DNA of 54,671 nucleotides from Methanoregula sp. (GTDB lineage: Archaea; Halobacteriota; Methanomicrobia; Methanomicrobiales; Methanospirillaceae), in assembly GCA_023228295.1 (NCBI GenBank), contig JALOBP010000009.1, forward strand, positions 1 to 54,671, in the 5' to 3' direction. Under the pieces are notes generated by a model, which saw only the letters and a program-made list of their open reading frames with translations, was not told the DNA's origin and ran no database searches. This document shows, in pieces, positions 7,613-14,277 of the stretch (position 1 is its first letter; every line of letters starts with the position of its first letter). The translations under genes and the position numbers were made by a program.

Positions 7613-8347
7613 ATGATGAAAATTACCCAGGAACGGCTGGCAGAGTTCTGCAGCATCGTACAGGCACTCGTGCCGGAATGCAAGATGGTGATCACGGAAA
7701 CCGGATGGAACACCATGGCCGTGGACACCGCGAACGTTGGCATGGTCGTCTGCCATATGCCAAACACCTCCTTCACCGAGTTCACGGTAGAGAAGATCGA
7801 GGTCGGCATGGACATGCAGAAGTGGAAAGACCTGCTGAACATCATGAAGGACCCGAAGGGGACCATCACGATAGACCCGATCACTTCAGGTAAACTCCTG
7901 ATCTCGGACGGCAAATATACTTACACCCACACGCCGCTGGACCCGACCACGATCCGGAAATGGCCAACCATGCCGAGCGTGAAACTGCCATCATCGATCG
8001 ACATCGACGCCCAGGAATTCGCCGAGTCCATCAAGGCGCTGGCCGTAATCGGGGATAAGGTCCGGTTCACGGCAAAGGGCGAAGTGCTGGAGATGAAAAC
8101 CGAGGGTGACACCGACAGCCTGGTGAAGGAGCTCAACGTCCCGATCCCAGGAGACTCTCGCACGGAGTCATACACGTCTCTGTTCAGCATCGAGTACCTC
8201 AAGGACGTCTCAAAAGCCATGAAGGGCGCCGGGAAAATCACCGTGCATATGGGGAAGGACCACCCGATCCGGTTCGATTTCGACCTGGAAGGAATGGATT
8301 GCTCATATTTGCTGGCTCCCAGGATCGAGCAGGAGGAAGCGGCATAA
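7613..8347 (+). CDS. pcn: DNA polymerase sliding clamp (PCNA), 244 aa
   Basis: Length matches archaeal PCNA (about 245 aa). The N-terminal domain has MKITQERLAEFCSIV and the 'AVDTANVGMVVCHM' stretch; a Lys/Asp linker follows; the C-terminus ends in MDCSYLLAPRIEQEE, the typical PCNA tail. Cellular clamps form trimeric rings that tether polymerase and other PIP-box proteins to DNA. Its place in the viral early operon, after the methyltransferase stop by six bases and with AAGGAGG at 7595, indicates a virus-encoded clamp that recruits the host replisome; no viral polymerase is seen. ATG 7616 is an equally good start. Confidence 0.92.
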   Translation: MMKITQERLAEFCSIVQALVPECKMVITETGWNTMAVDTANVGMVVCHMPNTSFTEFTVEKIEVGMDMQKWKDLLNIMKDPKGTITIDPITSGKLLISDGKYTYTHTPLDPTTIRKWPTMPSVKLPSSIDIDAQEFAESIKALAVIGDKVRFTAKGEVLEMKTEGDTDSLVKELNVPIPGDSRTESYTSLFSIEYLKDVSKAMKGAGKITVHMGKDHPIRFDFDLEGMDCSYLLAPRIEQEEAA

Positions 8348-8748
8348 TGGCGCTCTCAGTGAAAGTCGCCCTGAAACAGGAGGACGACGCGGAATACGGC
8401 CTCATCTGGAAGGCCGAAGTCAAGGACTGGAGCCTGAACGCCCAAGGTGACAGCCTGGAAGAGGTCCTCGCGGTGATGGAGCGGAAGATCATCACCTACC
8501 TGCACGAGACATTCGGCACGAAACGGAAGATCTCCGCGAGTGTCGGGCTCGCCAGTGCACGGGTAGAGTTCGAGTGCGAGATCATCACCGGTGATGGCTC
8601 CACCCGGGCCCCACTTGAGAAGGTAATGGCAGCGGCAGAGAAGATCACAGACCTTGCGGAAAAGACCGGGAAGTCCCCGCTCACGATCCTCAAAGAGGCG
8701 AAGGCGAAACTTTCCGAAGAGAAGAAAAAGAAGGGGGCGCTGGAGTGA
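8347..8748 (+). CDS. HicB-like fold protein, 133 aa
   Basis: The first 60 residues (VKVALKQEDDAEYGLIWKA ... WSLNAQGDSLEEVLAVMER) follow the HicB pattern: strands, then 'x-A-x-G-D-S/T-LEE' and a helix. The C-terminal half is helical and Lys/Glu-rich with no ribbon-helix-helix that I can see. No HicA toxin lies next to it, so it is probably not a toxin-antitoxin antidote. The start overlaps the PCNA stop by one base (TAATG) and the end overlaps the next GTG. Confidence 0.55.
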   Translation: MALSVKVALKQEDDAEYGLIWKAEVKDWSLNAQGDSLEEVLAVMERKIITYLHETFGTKRKISASVGLASARVEFECEIITGDGSTRAPLEKVMAAAEKITDLAEKTGKSPLTILKEAKAKLSEEKKKKGALE

Positions 8749-9494
8749 ACAAGACCGCGATCGAGTGGTGCGATTATACCTGGAACCCGGTCACGGGCTG
8801 CAAGCACGACTGCCCGTACTGCTACGCACGAAAGATAGCCGAGCGATTTAAGGGAGGGAAGGCATGGCCCAACGGCTTTGCCCCGACTCTGCATCCAGAA
8901 CGGATGAACGACCCGATGAGACAGAAGACACCGCAGACAATCTTCGTATGCTCGATGGCGGATCTGTTCGGCACCTGGGTACCGGACGGATGGATTCACA
9001 CGGTCTTCATGGCAATGCTTCGGGCTCCGCAGCATAGGTACATCATGCTGACGAAGGATCCGAATCGAGCCGGGCATCGTTTCATGGACAACTTCTATTC
9101 ATTCGGTGAGAAACTGCTCCCCTCAAAAATCCCGCGGAACTGGTGGATTGGAGCAAGCGTCGAGTCCTCGCGATATACCGGGCGAATTGACGATCTGCGA
9201 AGGATCCCAACCGGCAACCTCTTCGTCTCTTTCGAGCCTCTGCTCGGCCCGGTCGATTCGGAAGACTTCCCTCTCGATCTAAAAGGAATTGCACAGGTCA
9301 TCGTGGGTGCGCAGACCAATCCAACAGTTATCCCCCCGTCGAATGCAATCAGCGATATCGTGAAAACCGCGAAAAACCAGAATGCTCTGGTCTTCTTCAA
9401 GGACTCGATGAACGGTGTACCCTGGCCTGGACAAAGCACGTTTGTGAACGTTCACGATCTCGCATGGCCGCTGCGGAAAGAGGTGAGCGCTTGA
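8745..9494 (+). CDS. DUF5131 / phage Gp37-Gp68 family protein, 249 aa
   Basis: The N-terminus TAIEWCDYTWNPVTGCKHDC followed by PYCYARKIAERF is the hallmark of the phage Gp37/Gp68 family, whose CxxxCxxC triad (here near residues 18-25) looks like a radical-SAM Fe-S site. Later conserved pieces are FVCSMADLFG, IMLTKDPNR, WWIGASVES and SFEPLLGPV, ending with FKDSMNGVPWPG. Members are common in phages and their reaction is not established. Starts with GTG overlapping the upstream TGA. Confidence 0.85.
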   Translation: MNKTAIEWCDYTWNPVTGCKHDCPYCYARKIAERFKGGKAWPNGFAPTLHPERMNDPMRQKTPQTIFVCSMADLFGTWVPDGWIHTVFMAMLRAPQHRYIMLTKDPNRAGHRFMDNFYSFGEKLLPSKIPRNWWIGASVESSRYTGRIDDLRRIPTGNLFVSFEPLLGPVDSEDFPLDLKGIAQVIVGAQTNPTVIPPSNAISDIVKTAKNQNALVFFKDSMNGVPWPGQSTFVNVHDLAWPLRKEVSA

Positions 9495-9712
9495 GCCCCC
9501 ACGCCCTCCGCCCTCACTGCATCGTCTGCGGCGCGAAACTCCCACACATGTCCCGGAAGGAAGCGATCGAGAAAGGCATGGCTGCGGAGGTGCAGGTGGA
9601 CAAAGGCCCGGCGCGAACCTTCTACCGCTGCATCGGCCGGCACAGCACCGAAGAATTCCTGCAGGCGATCGGGCTCGTGCCGAAGTTCGTCCGGGCCGGG
9701 AGCTGCAAATGA
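9491..9712 (+). CDS. small viral protein with CxxC, 73 aa
   Basis: The best start is the TTG at 9491: it overlaps the upstream stop as TTGA and has GAGGTG nine bases before it. The in-frame ATG at 9464 would lie well inside the DUF5131 gene. The product begins MSPHALRPHCIVCGAKLPHM, with one CxxC followed by a His, then a charged helix. It ends overlapping the next ATG (ATGA). Possibly half of a metal site; function unknown. Confidence 0.5.
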   Translation: MSPHALRPHCIVCGAKLPHMSRKEAIEKGMAAEVQVDKGPARTFYRCIGRHSTEEFLQAIGLVPKFVRAGSCK

Positions 9713-9825
9713 TAGAAGAACAATTGATAGCTTACGCCAGTTATCTTCAATGGATCCGCACAAATCCTCCGATCGTTGAAGAGGCACAATTCTGGATGGA
9801 TATCGAGATGATGGTGCGACCATGA
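9709..9825 (+). CDS. tiny viral ORF, 38 aa
   Basis: The frame runs from an ATG overlapping the upstream TGA to a TGA overlapping the downstream ATG, so it is bounded by two ATGA junctions. The product is an amphipathic, Trp- and Glu-containing peptide (EEQLIAYASYLQWIR). Short length makes it uncertain, but this coupling pattern is used by all neighbours and the stretch is otherwise unexplained. Confidence 0.45.
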   Translation: MIEEQLIAYASYLQWIRTNPPIVEEAQFWMDIEMMVRP

Positions 9826-9986
9826 CCTGCCGATATCAGGACTGTTACCTCTGCCCGATGGAGGGAAAGAAAACGTTCACGGATGGCCTGTCACATGAAG
9901 ACAGAATGCTCGCCATGCGCTCGATAGAAGGAGGCTGCGTAAGAATCGGGATGTTCAGAATCCAGCCCCGGCGGACTTCATCATGA
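9822..9986 (+). CDS. tiny Cys-rich viral ORF, 54 aa
   Basis: Four cysteines are spaced C-x3-C-x2-C at the start (CRYQDCYLCP) and one near the end (EGGC), recalling the four-Cys units elsewhere in this virus. It is bounded by ATGA overlaps on both sides. The middle contains a Met/Arg-rich helix (SHEDRMLAMRSIE). Function unknown; metal binding is likely from the spacing. Confidence 0.5.
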   Translation: MTCRYQDCYLCPMEGKKTFTDGLSHEDRMLAMRSIEGGCVRIGMFRIQPRRTSS

Positions 9987-10135
9987 CCCACCATATCTGC
10001 AGGGACTGCCGGAAACCCTACGAGCGGGATCCCGCGGTCCAGGAGCGATGGAACCGGACGCGGCCCGAGACCGAGGGCCTCTGCCTTGACTGCATCGGGC
10101 GACTCGCAACGGACAAAGCCATGGAGGAACCATGA
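9983..10135 (+). CDS. zinc-finger protein, 50 aa
   Basis: Two CxxC knuckles, ICRDCRKPYER and LCLDCIGRL, separated by 25 residues of charged sequence make a classic small zinc finger. ATGA overlaps bound it on both sides. Such viral mini zinc fingers typically bind nucleic acid or regulate transcription; no specific role can be assigned. Confidence 0.6.
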   Translation: MTHHICRDCRKPYERDPAVQERWNRTRPETEGLCLDCIGRLATDKAMEEP

Positions 10136-10326
10136 AGACGCTCTTCGATTACTCGCAGCCGGACCCGCAGCAGGAGCACAGTGTCCCGGTCGGCCCGGTC
10201 CCGATCCGGAACTGGCCCCTGGCACTCAGCACGGCCCGAGAATGTCTCGGGAGATACGGTCATGCCCTCCCGGTGAGCAACGGGAGCGAGGACCGGCCGG
10301 CCTCTGGCGAGTGGAACGGGAGGTGA
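10132..10326 (+). CDS. hypothetical viral protein, 64 aa
   Basis: A Pro- and Gln-rich short protein (LFDYSQPDPQQEHSVPVGPV) with one predicted helix (PLALSTARECLGRYG). The frame starts with an ATGA overlap. No family recognised and little else can be said. Confidence 0.5.
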   Translation: MKTLFDYSQPDPQQEHSVPVGPVPIRNWPLALSTARECLGRYGHALPVSNGSEDRPASGEWNGR

Positions 10327-10331
10327 CGTAG

Positions 10332-10574
10332 ATGGCAGATGAGCAGCAGCAGAACCCGAAAGGCCGATGGGGCACCACAAAGACCGGCCAGCAGGTCCAC
10401 TTCTTCGTACGGCGCTCCGATAATGGCAATTGCGAGAGCCTCTGCGGCCGTATGAAAAACTATGATGAAGCCGTCAATACCAGGCTTGGCATGGAGCACT
10501 GGGATCCTGGTGACCCCAGAACCTGCAAGACGTGCCTGTCACTCATGAGGTGGGTCGAGAAAATAAAAAAATAA
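10332..10574 (+). CDS. hypothetical viral protein with paired Cys, 80 aa
   Basis: The product contains a strand-rich first half (QQVHFFVRRSDNGNCESLCG) and a second CxxC (RTCKTCLSLMRW), giving a possible four-Cys site. It is the last gene of the left plus-strand run; the TAA at 10572 abuts, end to end, the stop of the minus-strand gene that follows. The operon therefore ends here or reads into the opposing gene. Confidence 0.55.
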   Translation: MADEQQQNPKGRWGTTKTGQQVHFFVRRSDNGNCESLCGRMKNYDEAVNTRLGMEHWDPGDPRTCKTCLSLMRWVEKIKK

Positions 10575-10799
10575 TCAATCTTTCTTTTCCAATCTACGAA
10601 TCGCCATCTCGGTGGCAAGGCAAGACTGGAGTGTCACAGCCAGTCCCATTGTTGTAAATGCAAGTCCTGCTAAGGCAATCTTGACAGTCAGATCTTCAAA
10701 TCCCAATATCCCAACACCGAACACAAATGAATATCCTACACAACCGATGGCAACCGCGATTCGGAATCCATCAAAAGCCGTGAATCCTTTATACGTCAT
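10575..10799 (-). CDS. two-TM membrane protein, possible lysogenic-conversion gene, 74 aa
   Basis: Two hydrophobic stretches (about residues 11-32, FRIAVAIGCVGYSFVFGVGI, and 40-58, IALAGLAFTTMGLAVTLQSC) predict a hairpin membrane protein with a charged C-terminus (RRLEKKD). It is the only gene on this strand in the left half, is visibly more AT-rich than its neighbours and has its own TATA box at 10821-10830. This is the pattern of a moron, a gene expressed from the integrated virus. Superinfection exclusion or a membrane effect on the host is inference. Confidence 0.65.
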   Translation of the reverse strand: MTYKGFTAFDGFRIAVAIGCVGYSFVFGVGILGFEDLTVKIALAGLAFTTMGLAVTLQSCLATEMAIRRLEKKD

Positions 10800-10820
10800 G
10801 AAATTGGATTCGGATTATGA

Positions 10821-10830
10821 GCATATAAAG
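10821..10830 (-). promoter_or_regulatory. TATA box of the minus-strand membrane gene
   Basis: On the minus strand the sequence reads CTTTATATGC, 22-31 bases before the ATG at 10799. The distance fits an archaeal TATA box giving a leaderless or nearly leaderless message. Confidence 0.55.
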
Positions 10831-10960
10831 ATGATATATTTTTAACACTTCCCAGACTTTTTAGAGTTTCAGCATTTTCGGCAGTTCTGGGTGTTTTAGA
10901 ACTTCCTGAAGGTCGTCCTTGCTTATCTGCACTCTCCTGCCACCACTCTTTTGTAATACT

Positions 10961-10993
10961 CCGGCCCGCGAGCCGGGGAAGAGTTGTACAACT
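10961..10993 (+). promoter_or_regulatory. hairpin and 12-bp palindrome before the late operon
   Basis: CCGGC-x6-GCCGG (10961-10976) can form a stem, and AGTTGTACAACT (10982-10993) is a perfect palindrome ending two bases before the ATG at 10995. This is an operator-like position at the boundary between the early and late arms. The remainder of the gap, 10800-10960, is AT-rich. A short minus-strand open frame without a clear start ends near 10862 and is not called as a gene. Confidence 0.5.
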
Positions 10994-10994
10994 T

Positions 10995-11531
10995 ATGGCG
11001 GATTTCAACCCAGAAGACCTTGACCTTCGAATCTCGGAGGTCTGGATGCGGTCCCTCACCGGATCGGCATTCAACAGCATGACGGACCCGCACGAAGACG
11101 AGCCCGTGATCGAGATCTCGACCGCAGAGATCGAGCAGTTCGGGGCGGCCGGCAAGGACAAGATCAACTACCTCGTCGAAGCAGACCTCTCGAAGCTGCC
11201 GTTCAAGGCCGGCCTCCTGACCAGTGTTGCGTGGGATCCCGTGAAGTATCCCGGCAAACGCCTCCTCTACCAGGCCGACCTCGCCTCAGTCCAGCAGGTC
11301 AAGTGGAGGAACCGCTGCTACTACCTGCCGCGCTACAAGTACATGCGCCGCCCGGACGACCCGAAAACCCGGTATATCGATGAGGGCGAACACGAGCTCG
11401 AGATCATGGTCCAGCTCACCAACATCACCACGAACTGGCAGCACGACGGTGAGACATATACGGCCTTCACCGAGCACCCCCGGATCGGCGACATGGTCAC
11501 CCGGAAGATCAAGGTCATCGTGACGGAGTGA
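10995..11531 (+). CDS. hypothetical viral protein, 178 aa
   Basis: An acidic, strand-rich soluble protein with no signal or membrane segment. It opens a new plus-strand run immediately after the palindrome at 10982. Features include an acidic N-terminus (FNPEDLDLRISEVWM) and a Tyr/Arg-rich centre (RCYYLPRYKYMRRPDDP). I do not recognise the family. Its position at the head of the late arm may mean a regulator or a structural accessory; both are guesses. Confidence 0.6.
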   Translation: MADFNPEDLDLRISEVWMRSLTGSAFNSMTDPHEDEPVIEISTAEIEQFGAAGKDKINYLVEADLSKLPFKAGLLTSVAWDPVKYPGKRLLYQADLASVQQVKWRNRCYYLPRYKYMRRPDDPKTRYIDEGEHELEIMVQLTNITTNWQHDGETYTAFTEHPRIGDMVTRKIKVIVTE

Positions 11532-11537
11532 TCGGGC

Positions 11538-11687
11538 ATGGCACTCTACGGCCCCAAGATCCCGGAGACGTTCGAGGCTACCAAGTACCCGGACGGCTCC
11601 TATGTCGTCACTCGGGACGGCAAGCCGGTCATCATTCCTGGCCCCGAGTTCGAGGCCAAATATGTCCCTTTTGTGCAGCAGGGGTGA
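11538..11687 (+). CDS. small viral protein, 49 aa
   Basis: ATG at 11538 to TGA at 11685. The product is a compact beta-rich peptide (KYPDGSYVVTRDGKPVIIPG), plausible as a small folded domain. It lies six bases after the previous stop and two bases before the next start, consistent with operon membership. Function unknown. Confidence 0.55.
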   Translation: MALYGPKIPETFEATKYPDGSYVVTRDGKPVIIPGPEFEAKYVPFVQQG

Positions 11688-11689
11688 CG

Positions 11690-12274
11690 ATGGCAGACCA
11701 TCCGTCCGTCACGGCATCAGCAATCCCCCCGTCATCGGGCGGCCACTGGGAAGGCGAATACTGGGTCGATGGCGACTACCGCGTGCACCGGAAATGGTGC
11801 GACCACTACCCGCAGTACTACGGCCCGTGTGCAATTGACCCGGACCATGGCCAGGGAGATATCGAGCTGGACGACGCCCTTGCAAAAGCCCTTGCCAAAA
11901 TCGACGGGTACGGTGGCGTGGGGTCCACCAGCGGAGAACGGCACTGCTTCCAGGCAGCGTTCCTCCTGGCACACAACTTTGTCGAATCCTCGGCAGACAT
12001 CCCCCCCGTCCCCAAATTCTGGCTTGACGAGGCCCACTACTGGATGAGCGGCATCACTGCAGGGCGACTCCTGAAAAAACAGAAGACCGCAGAGCAGAAG
12101 CAGGAGGTTGCGGAGACCGCCCTCGAAACCCTCACAACCTGGGGCGGCCTCATCTGGTCGAACAAGGAGACCAGGGCAAAAGTCGCCGGTCTCGTGACCT
12201 CCGCACTCGTGGCCGGGGGGATTGCCATCCCGCCGCTCGTGCAGGCCATCCTGAACTTCATGGGGGCGACGTAA
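11690..12274 (+). CDS. membrane-anchored protein, 194 aa
   Basis: The first 115 residues are soluble and rich in Trp, His and Tyr (HRKWCDHYPQYYGPCAIDPD), followed by a helix (CFQAAFLLAHNF). A charged helix (LLKKQKTAEQKQEVAET) then leads to a C-terminal hydrophobic segment (VAGLVTSALVAGGIAIPPLV). The ATG at 11690 is two bases after the previous stop; the longer in-frame start at 11528 would overlap two genes. With the 28-residue membrane peptide that follows, it could be part of a lysis or membrane cassette; no muralytic motif is seen. Confidence 0.6.
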   Translation: MADHPSVTASAIPPSSGGHWEGEYWVDGDYRVHRKWCDHYPQYYGPCAIDPDHGQGDIELDDALAKALAKIDGYGGVGSTSGERHCFQAAFLLAHNFVESSADIPPVPKFWLDEAHYWMSGITAGRLLKKQKTAEQKQEVAETALETLTTWGGLIWSNKETRAKVAGLVTSALVAGGIAIPPLVQAILNFMGAT

Positions 12275-12276
12275 GA

Positions 12277-12363
12277 ATGTCCCGGGCCGACAAGGTCGCG
12301 TATGCCATCTGCATCATCGTGATCGTTGCCGGCCTGGTCTATCTCTGGAGGTATTGCAAGTGA
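12277..12363 (+). CDS. single-TM micropeptide, 28 aa
   Basis: ATG at 12277, two bases after the previous TAA, encodes a short charged start (MSRADKVAY), one hydrophobic helix (AICIIVIVAGLVYLW) and a basic tail (RYCK). The layout resembles tiny phage membrane proteins, including pinholin-like ones. The call rests on composition and position only. Confidence 0.45.
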   Translation: MSRADKVAYAICIIVIVAGLVYLWRYCK

Positions 12364-12732
12364 ACAACAACGGGGCCGCGTTCCACTCGGAAAGACACAT
12401 CCTTTCAGGGATCCATTCTCCCGCTCATCCCGGGCCGGCCCCATTCCCCCAACGGCAGCAGTTTCCATCATCCACCTTATCACGCTGCTGCCTGCGGGGA
12501 TTTTATCACTCTCAAACGGCTGCCAGAGGGTCACCGGGCTCACTGTCGTCCCGGGGCAGCCAGTCACCCGGCCGGGTAATAATCGTACAGAATCGTGAAT
12601 GCCATGCCTCAGGTACTCGATTTCATAATCTAACCTCCGTGAAGGGAACCCTCTCAAGTCTCTCATCATCCGGGATAATTGAGCATCAATAAACTCCCCA
12701 GGCCGGGACCGATCACCTCCTGAAAAAACAAA
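12364..12732. other. gene-poor interval between membrane gene and tRNA-like gene
   Basis: No plus-strand frame here looks coding; the one of 112 codons is Ser/Arg/His-rich in a way typical of chance frames. On the minus strand a frame with ATG at 12669 and 12666 crosses the interval and continues through the antisense of 11690-12274; its first part (RGFPSRRLDYEIEYLRHGIH) looks somewhat protein-like, but the remainder does not. GC-rich inverted stretches such as GGCCGGCC near 12440 suggest RNA structure. I cannot assign a function. Confidence 0.35.
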
Positions 12733-12814
12733 ACCGCCGTAGCTCAGTCAGGTAGAGCGCCTCGTCCCTACTATGTGGGGGAGGACGTCGCGAGTTCAAA
12801 TCTCGCTGGCGGTA
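12733..12814 (+). tRNA. tRNA-like gene with enlarged anticodon loop
   Basis: Acceptor strands ACCGCCG and TGGCGGT pair, with A as discriminator. The D arm is GCTC-AGTCAGGTA-GAGC and the T arm GCGAG-TTCAAAT-CTCGC, with the usual T at 8 and a five-base variable loop. The anticodon arm is abnormal: CCTC pairs with GAGG but encloses 17 bases (or CGTCC with GGACG encloses 15), eight or more than a normal arm allows. Either a very small intron or insertion is present, or the gene is degenerate. The anticodon cannot be read safely. Confidence 0.65.
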
Positions 12815-12817
12815 TCA

Positions 12818-13048
12818 ATGAACACGCTCCAGGGCCCCACCCTTTCAGATGCAAAAGGCGAGCGGCGGATCCGCAAACTGGAAGACACCCGGCTCAACAT
12901 CTGGGTCGCCATCCTTGCCGCCATGGACAAGGTGGGCTGCATCGACCACGAGATCGCGGTGCTCCGCGAGGACCTTGAGGTGGGGCGGCTGCAGGCCCTG
13001 GTGGACCGGCCGGACCTGGGCGAGCTCAGGAAGGAGGCGTGGCTGTGA
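12818..13048 (+). CDS. small helical viral protein, 76 aa
   Basis: The ATG at 12818 lies four bases after the tRNA-like gene; the in-frame ATG at 12773 falls inside that RNA and is rejected. The product is charged and helical (KGERRIRKLEDTRLNIWVAI; VLREDLEVGRLQALVDRPDL) and may form a coiled coil. Its stop overlaps the GTG of the methyltransferase downstream, with AAGGAGG at 13031. Function unknown. Confidence 0.55.
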   Translation: MNTLQGPTLSDAKGERRIRKLEDTRLNIWVAILAAMDKVGCIDHEIAVLREDLEVGRLQALVDRPDLGELRKEAWL

Positions 13049-14277
13049 AAAAAAAGGAACTGAAAAACGTCCCGATCACCTCCCTGGTCCCATACCAGAA
13101 GAAACTCCACGACACGAGCAAGGCGGTTCCCGATATCGCCCACTCCCTGGAAAAATTCGAGTACGTCAAGATCTCGGTCGTTGTCGATGAAAACCTGCAG
13201 GTCATCTGCGGACAGGGCGTCCTGAAAGCGATGGAGGAGATCGGGTGGGAAAAAGTCCCGGAGGTCACCCAGGTCATCGGAATGCCCGAGACGCTCAAGC
13301 GGGAATACCGGATAGCGGATAACCAGGCTGGCAGCCGCTCGAAATGGAACCCCGAAGACCTCCTCAAGGAAATCGAAGAGATCAAGCTCGATGACCCGGC
13401 CTTCCAGGTGGACGACATCGCGTTTGACCAGCGGGACCTGGACCAGATGCTCCACGACCTGGAAGACGAGAAGACCGAAGAGGACGACTTCGACCCCGCC
13501 ACCATCCGGCCCACGGACATCAAGTACGGCGATATCTATCAGCTGGGTCCCCACCGGCTCATGTGTGGGGATGCCACAAAACCCGAGGACCTGCAGAAGC
13601 TCCTGGACGGCCGTCAGACTCACCTGGTCTTCACGGATCCCCCGTATAACGTCGACTATACCGGCAAGACAAAGGACGCCCTCAAAATCGCCAACGACCA
13701 CATGACCGAGTCGGAATTCTATAAGTTCCTGCTGCAGGCGTACCGGTGCATGTTCGACGCCTGCATGCCCGGGGCCCCCATCTATGTCTGCCATTCGGAC
13801 TCTGAAACCCTCGCCTTCCGGCAGGCGTTCAAGGAAGCCGGCTGGGAGCTGAAGCAGTGCATCATCTGGGTGAAAGACCAGTTCGTTCTCGGCCGGCAGG
13901 ACTACCACTGGCAGCACGAGCCCATCCTGGAAGGATGCAAGGGGCACGAGCCGGTCCTTTACGGGTGGAAAGGTGGCAAGGCCCACCGCTGGTTCGGAGG
14001 CCGGAACAAGAGCACAGTCTGGGAAATCCCGAAGCCTGCCCGTAATGCCGAACACCCGACAATGAAACCGATCGAGCTGGTGGCCCGGGCCGTGAAGAAC
14101 TCCTCGGTCAAGGGCAACGTGGTCCTGGACCCGTTCGGGGGCCTCGGGTCCACTCTCATGGCCTGCGAACAGACCGGCCGGATCTGCTGCACGAGCGAGC
14201 TGGGCCCGCACTACTGCCAGGGCATCATTGACCGATGGGAAAAATTCACTGGCAAGACTGCGGAGAAGGTCGCCTGA
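13045..14277 (+). CDS. ParB-like domain / DNA adenine or cytosine methyltransferase fusion, 410 aa
   Basis: Residues 5-110 are a ParB/sulfiredoxin-like domain (PITSLVPYQKKLHD; VICGQGVLKAMEEIGWEKVP), common as the front half of phage methyltransferases. Residues about 155-410 are a beta-class N4/N6 methyltransferase: FTDPPYNVDYTG (Asp 198 to Tyr 201) then LDPFGGLGSTLMACEQTGR (Asp 362). GTG 13045 is preferred over GTG 13039 because AAGGAGG (13031-13037) then has seven bases of spacing and the codon overlaps the upstream stop. It precedes the terminases, as modification genes in tailed phages often do. No matching restriction enzyme is adjacent, so host-evasion by methylation is the likely role. 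Confidence 0.88.
   Translation: MKKKELKNVPITSLVPYQKKLHDTSKAVPDIAHSLEKFEYVKISVVVDENLQVICGQGVLKAMEEIGWEKVPEVTQVIGMPETLKREYRIADNQAGSRSKWNPEDLLKEIEEIKLDDPAFQVDDIAFDQRDLDQMLHDLEDEKTEEDDFDPATIRPTDIKYGDIYQLGPHRLMCGDATKPEDLQKLLDGRQTHLVFTDPPYNVDYTGKTKDALKIANDHMTESEFYKFLLQAYRCMFDACMPGAPIYVCHSDSETLAFRQAFKEAGWELKQCIIWVKDQFVLGRQDYHWQHEPILEGCKGHEPVLYGWKGGKAHRWFGGRNKSTVWEIPKPARNAEHPTMKPIELVARAVKNSSVKGNVVLDPFGGLGSTLMACEQTGRICCTSELGPHYCQGIIDRWEKFTGKTAEKVA

Noticed and set aside
12354..12692. Plus-strand frame of 112 codons before the tRNA-like gene
   Set aside because: Low-complexity Ser/Arg/Pro/His composition, no ribosome-binding site in a good position and no protein-like pattern.
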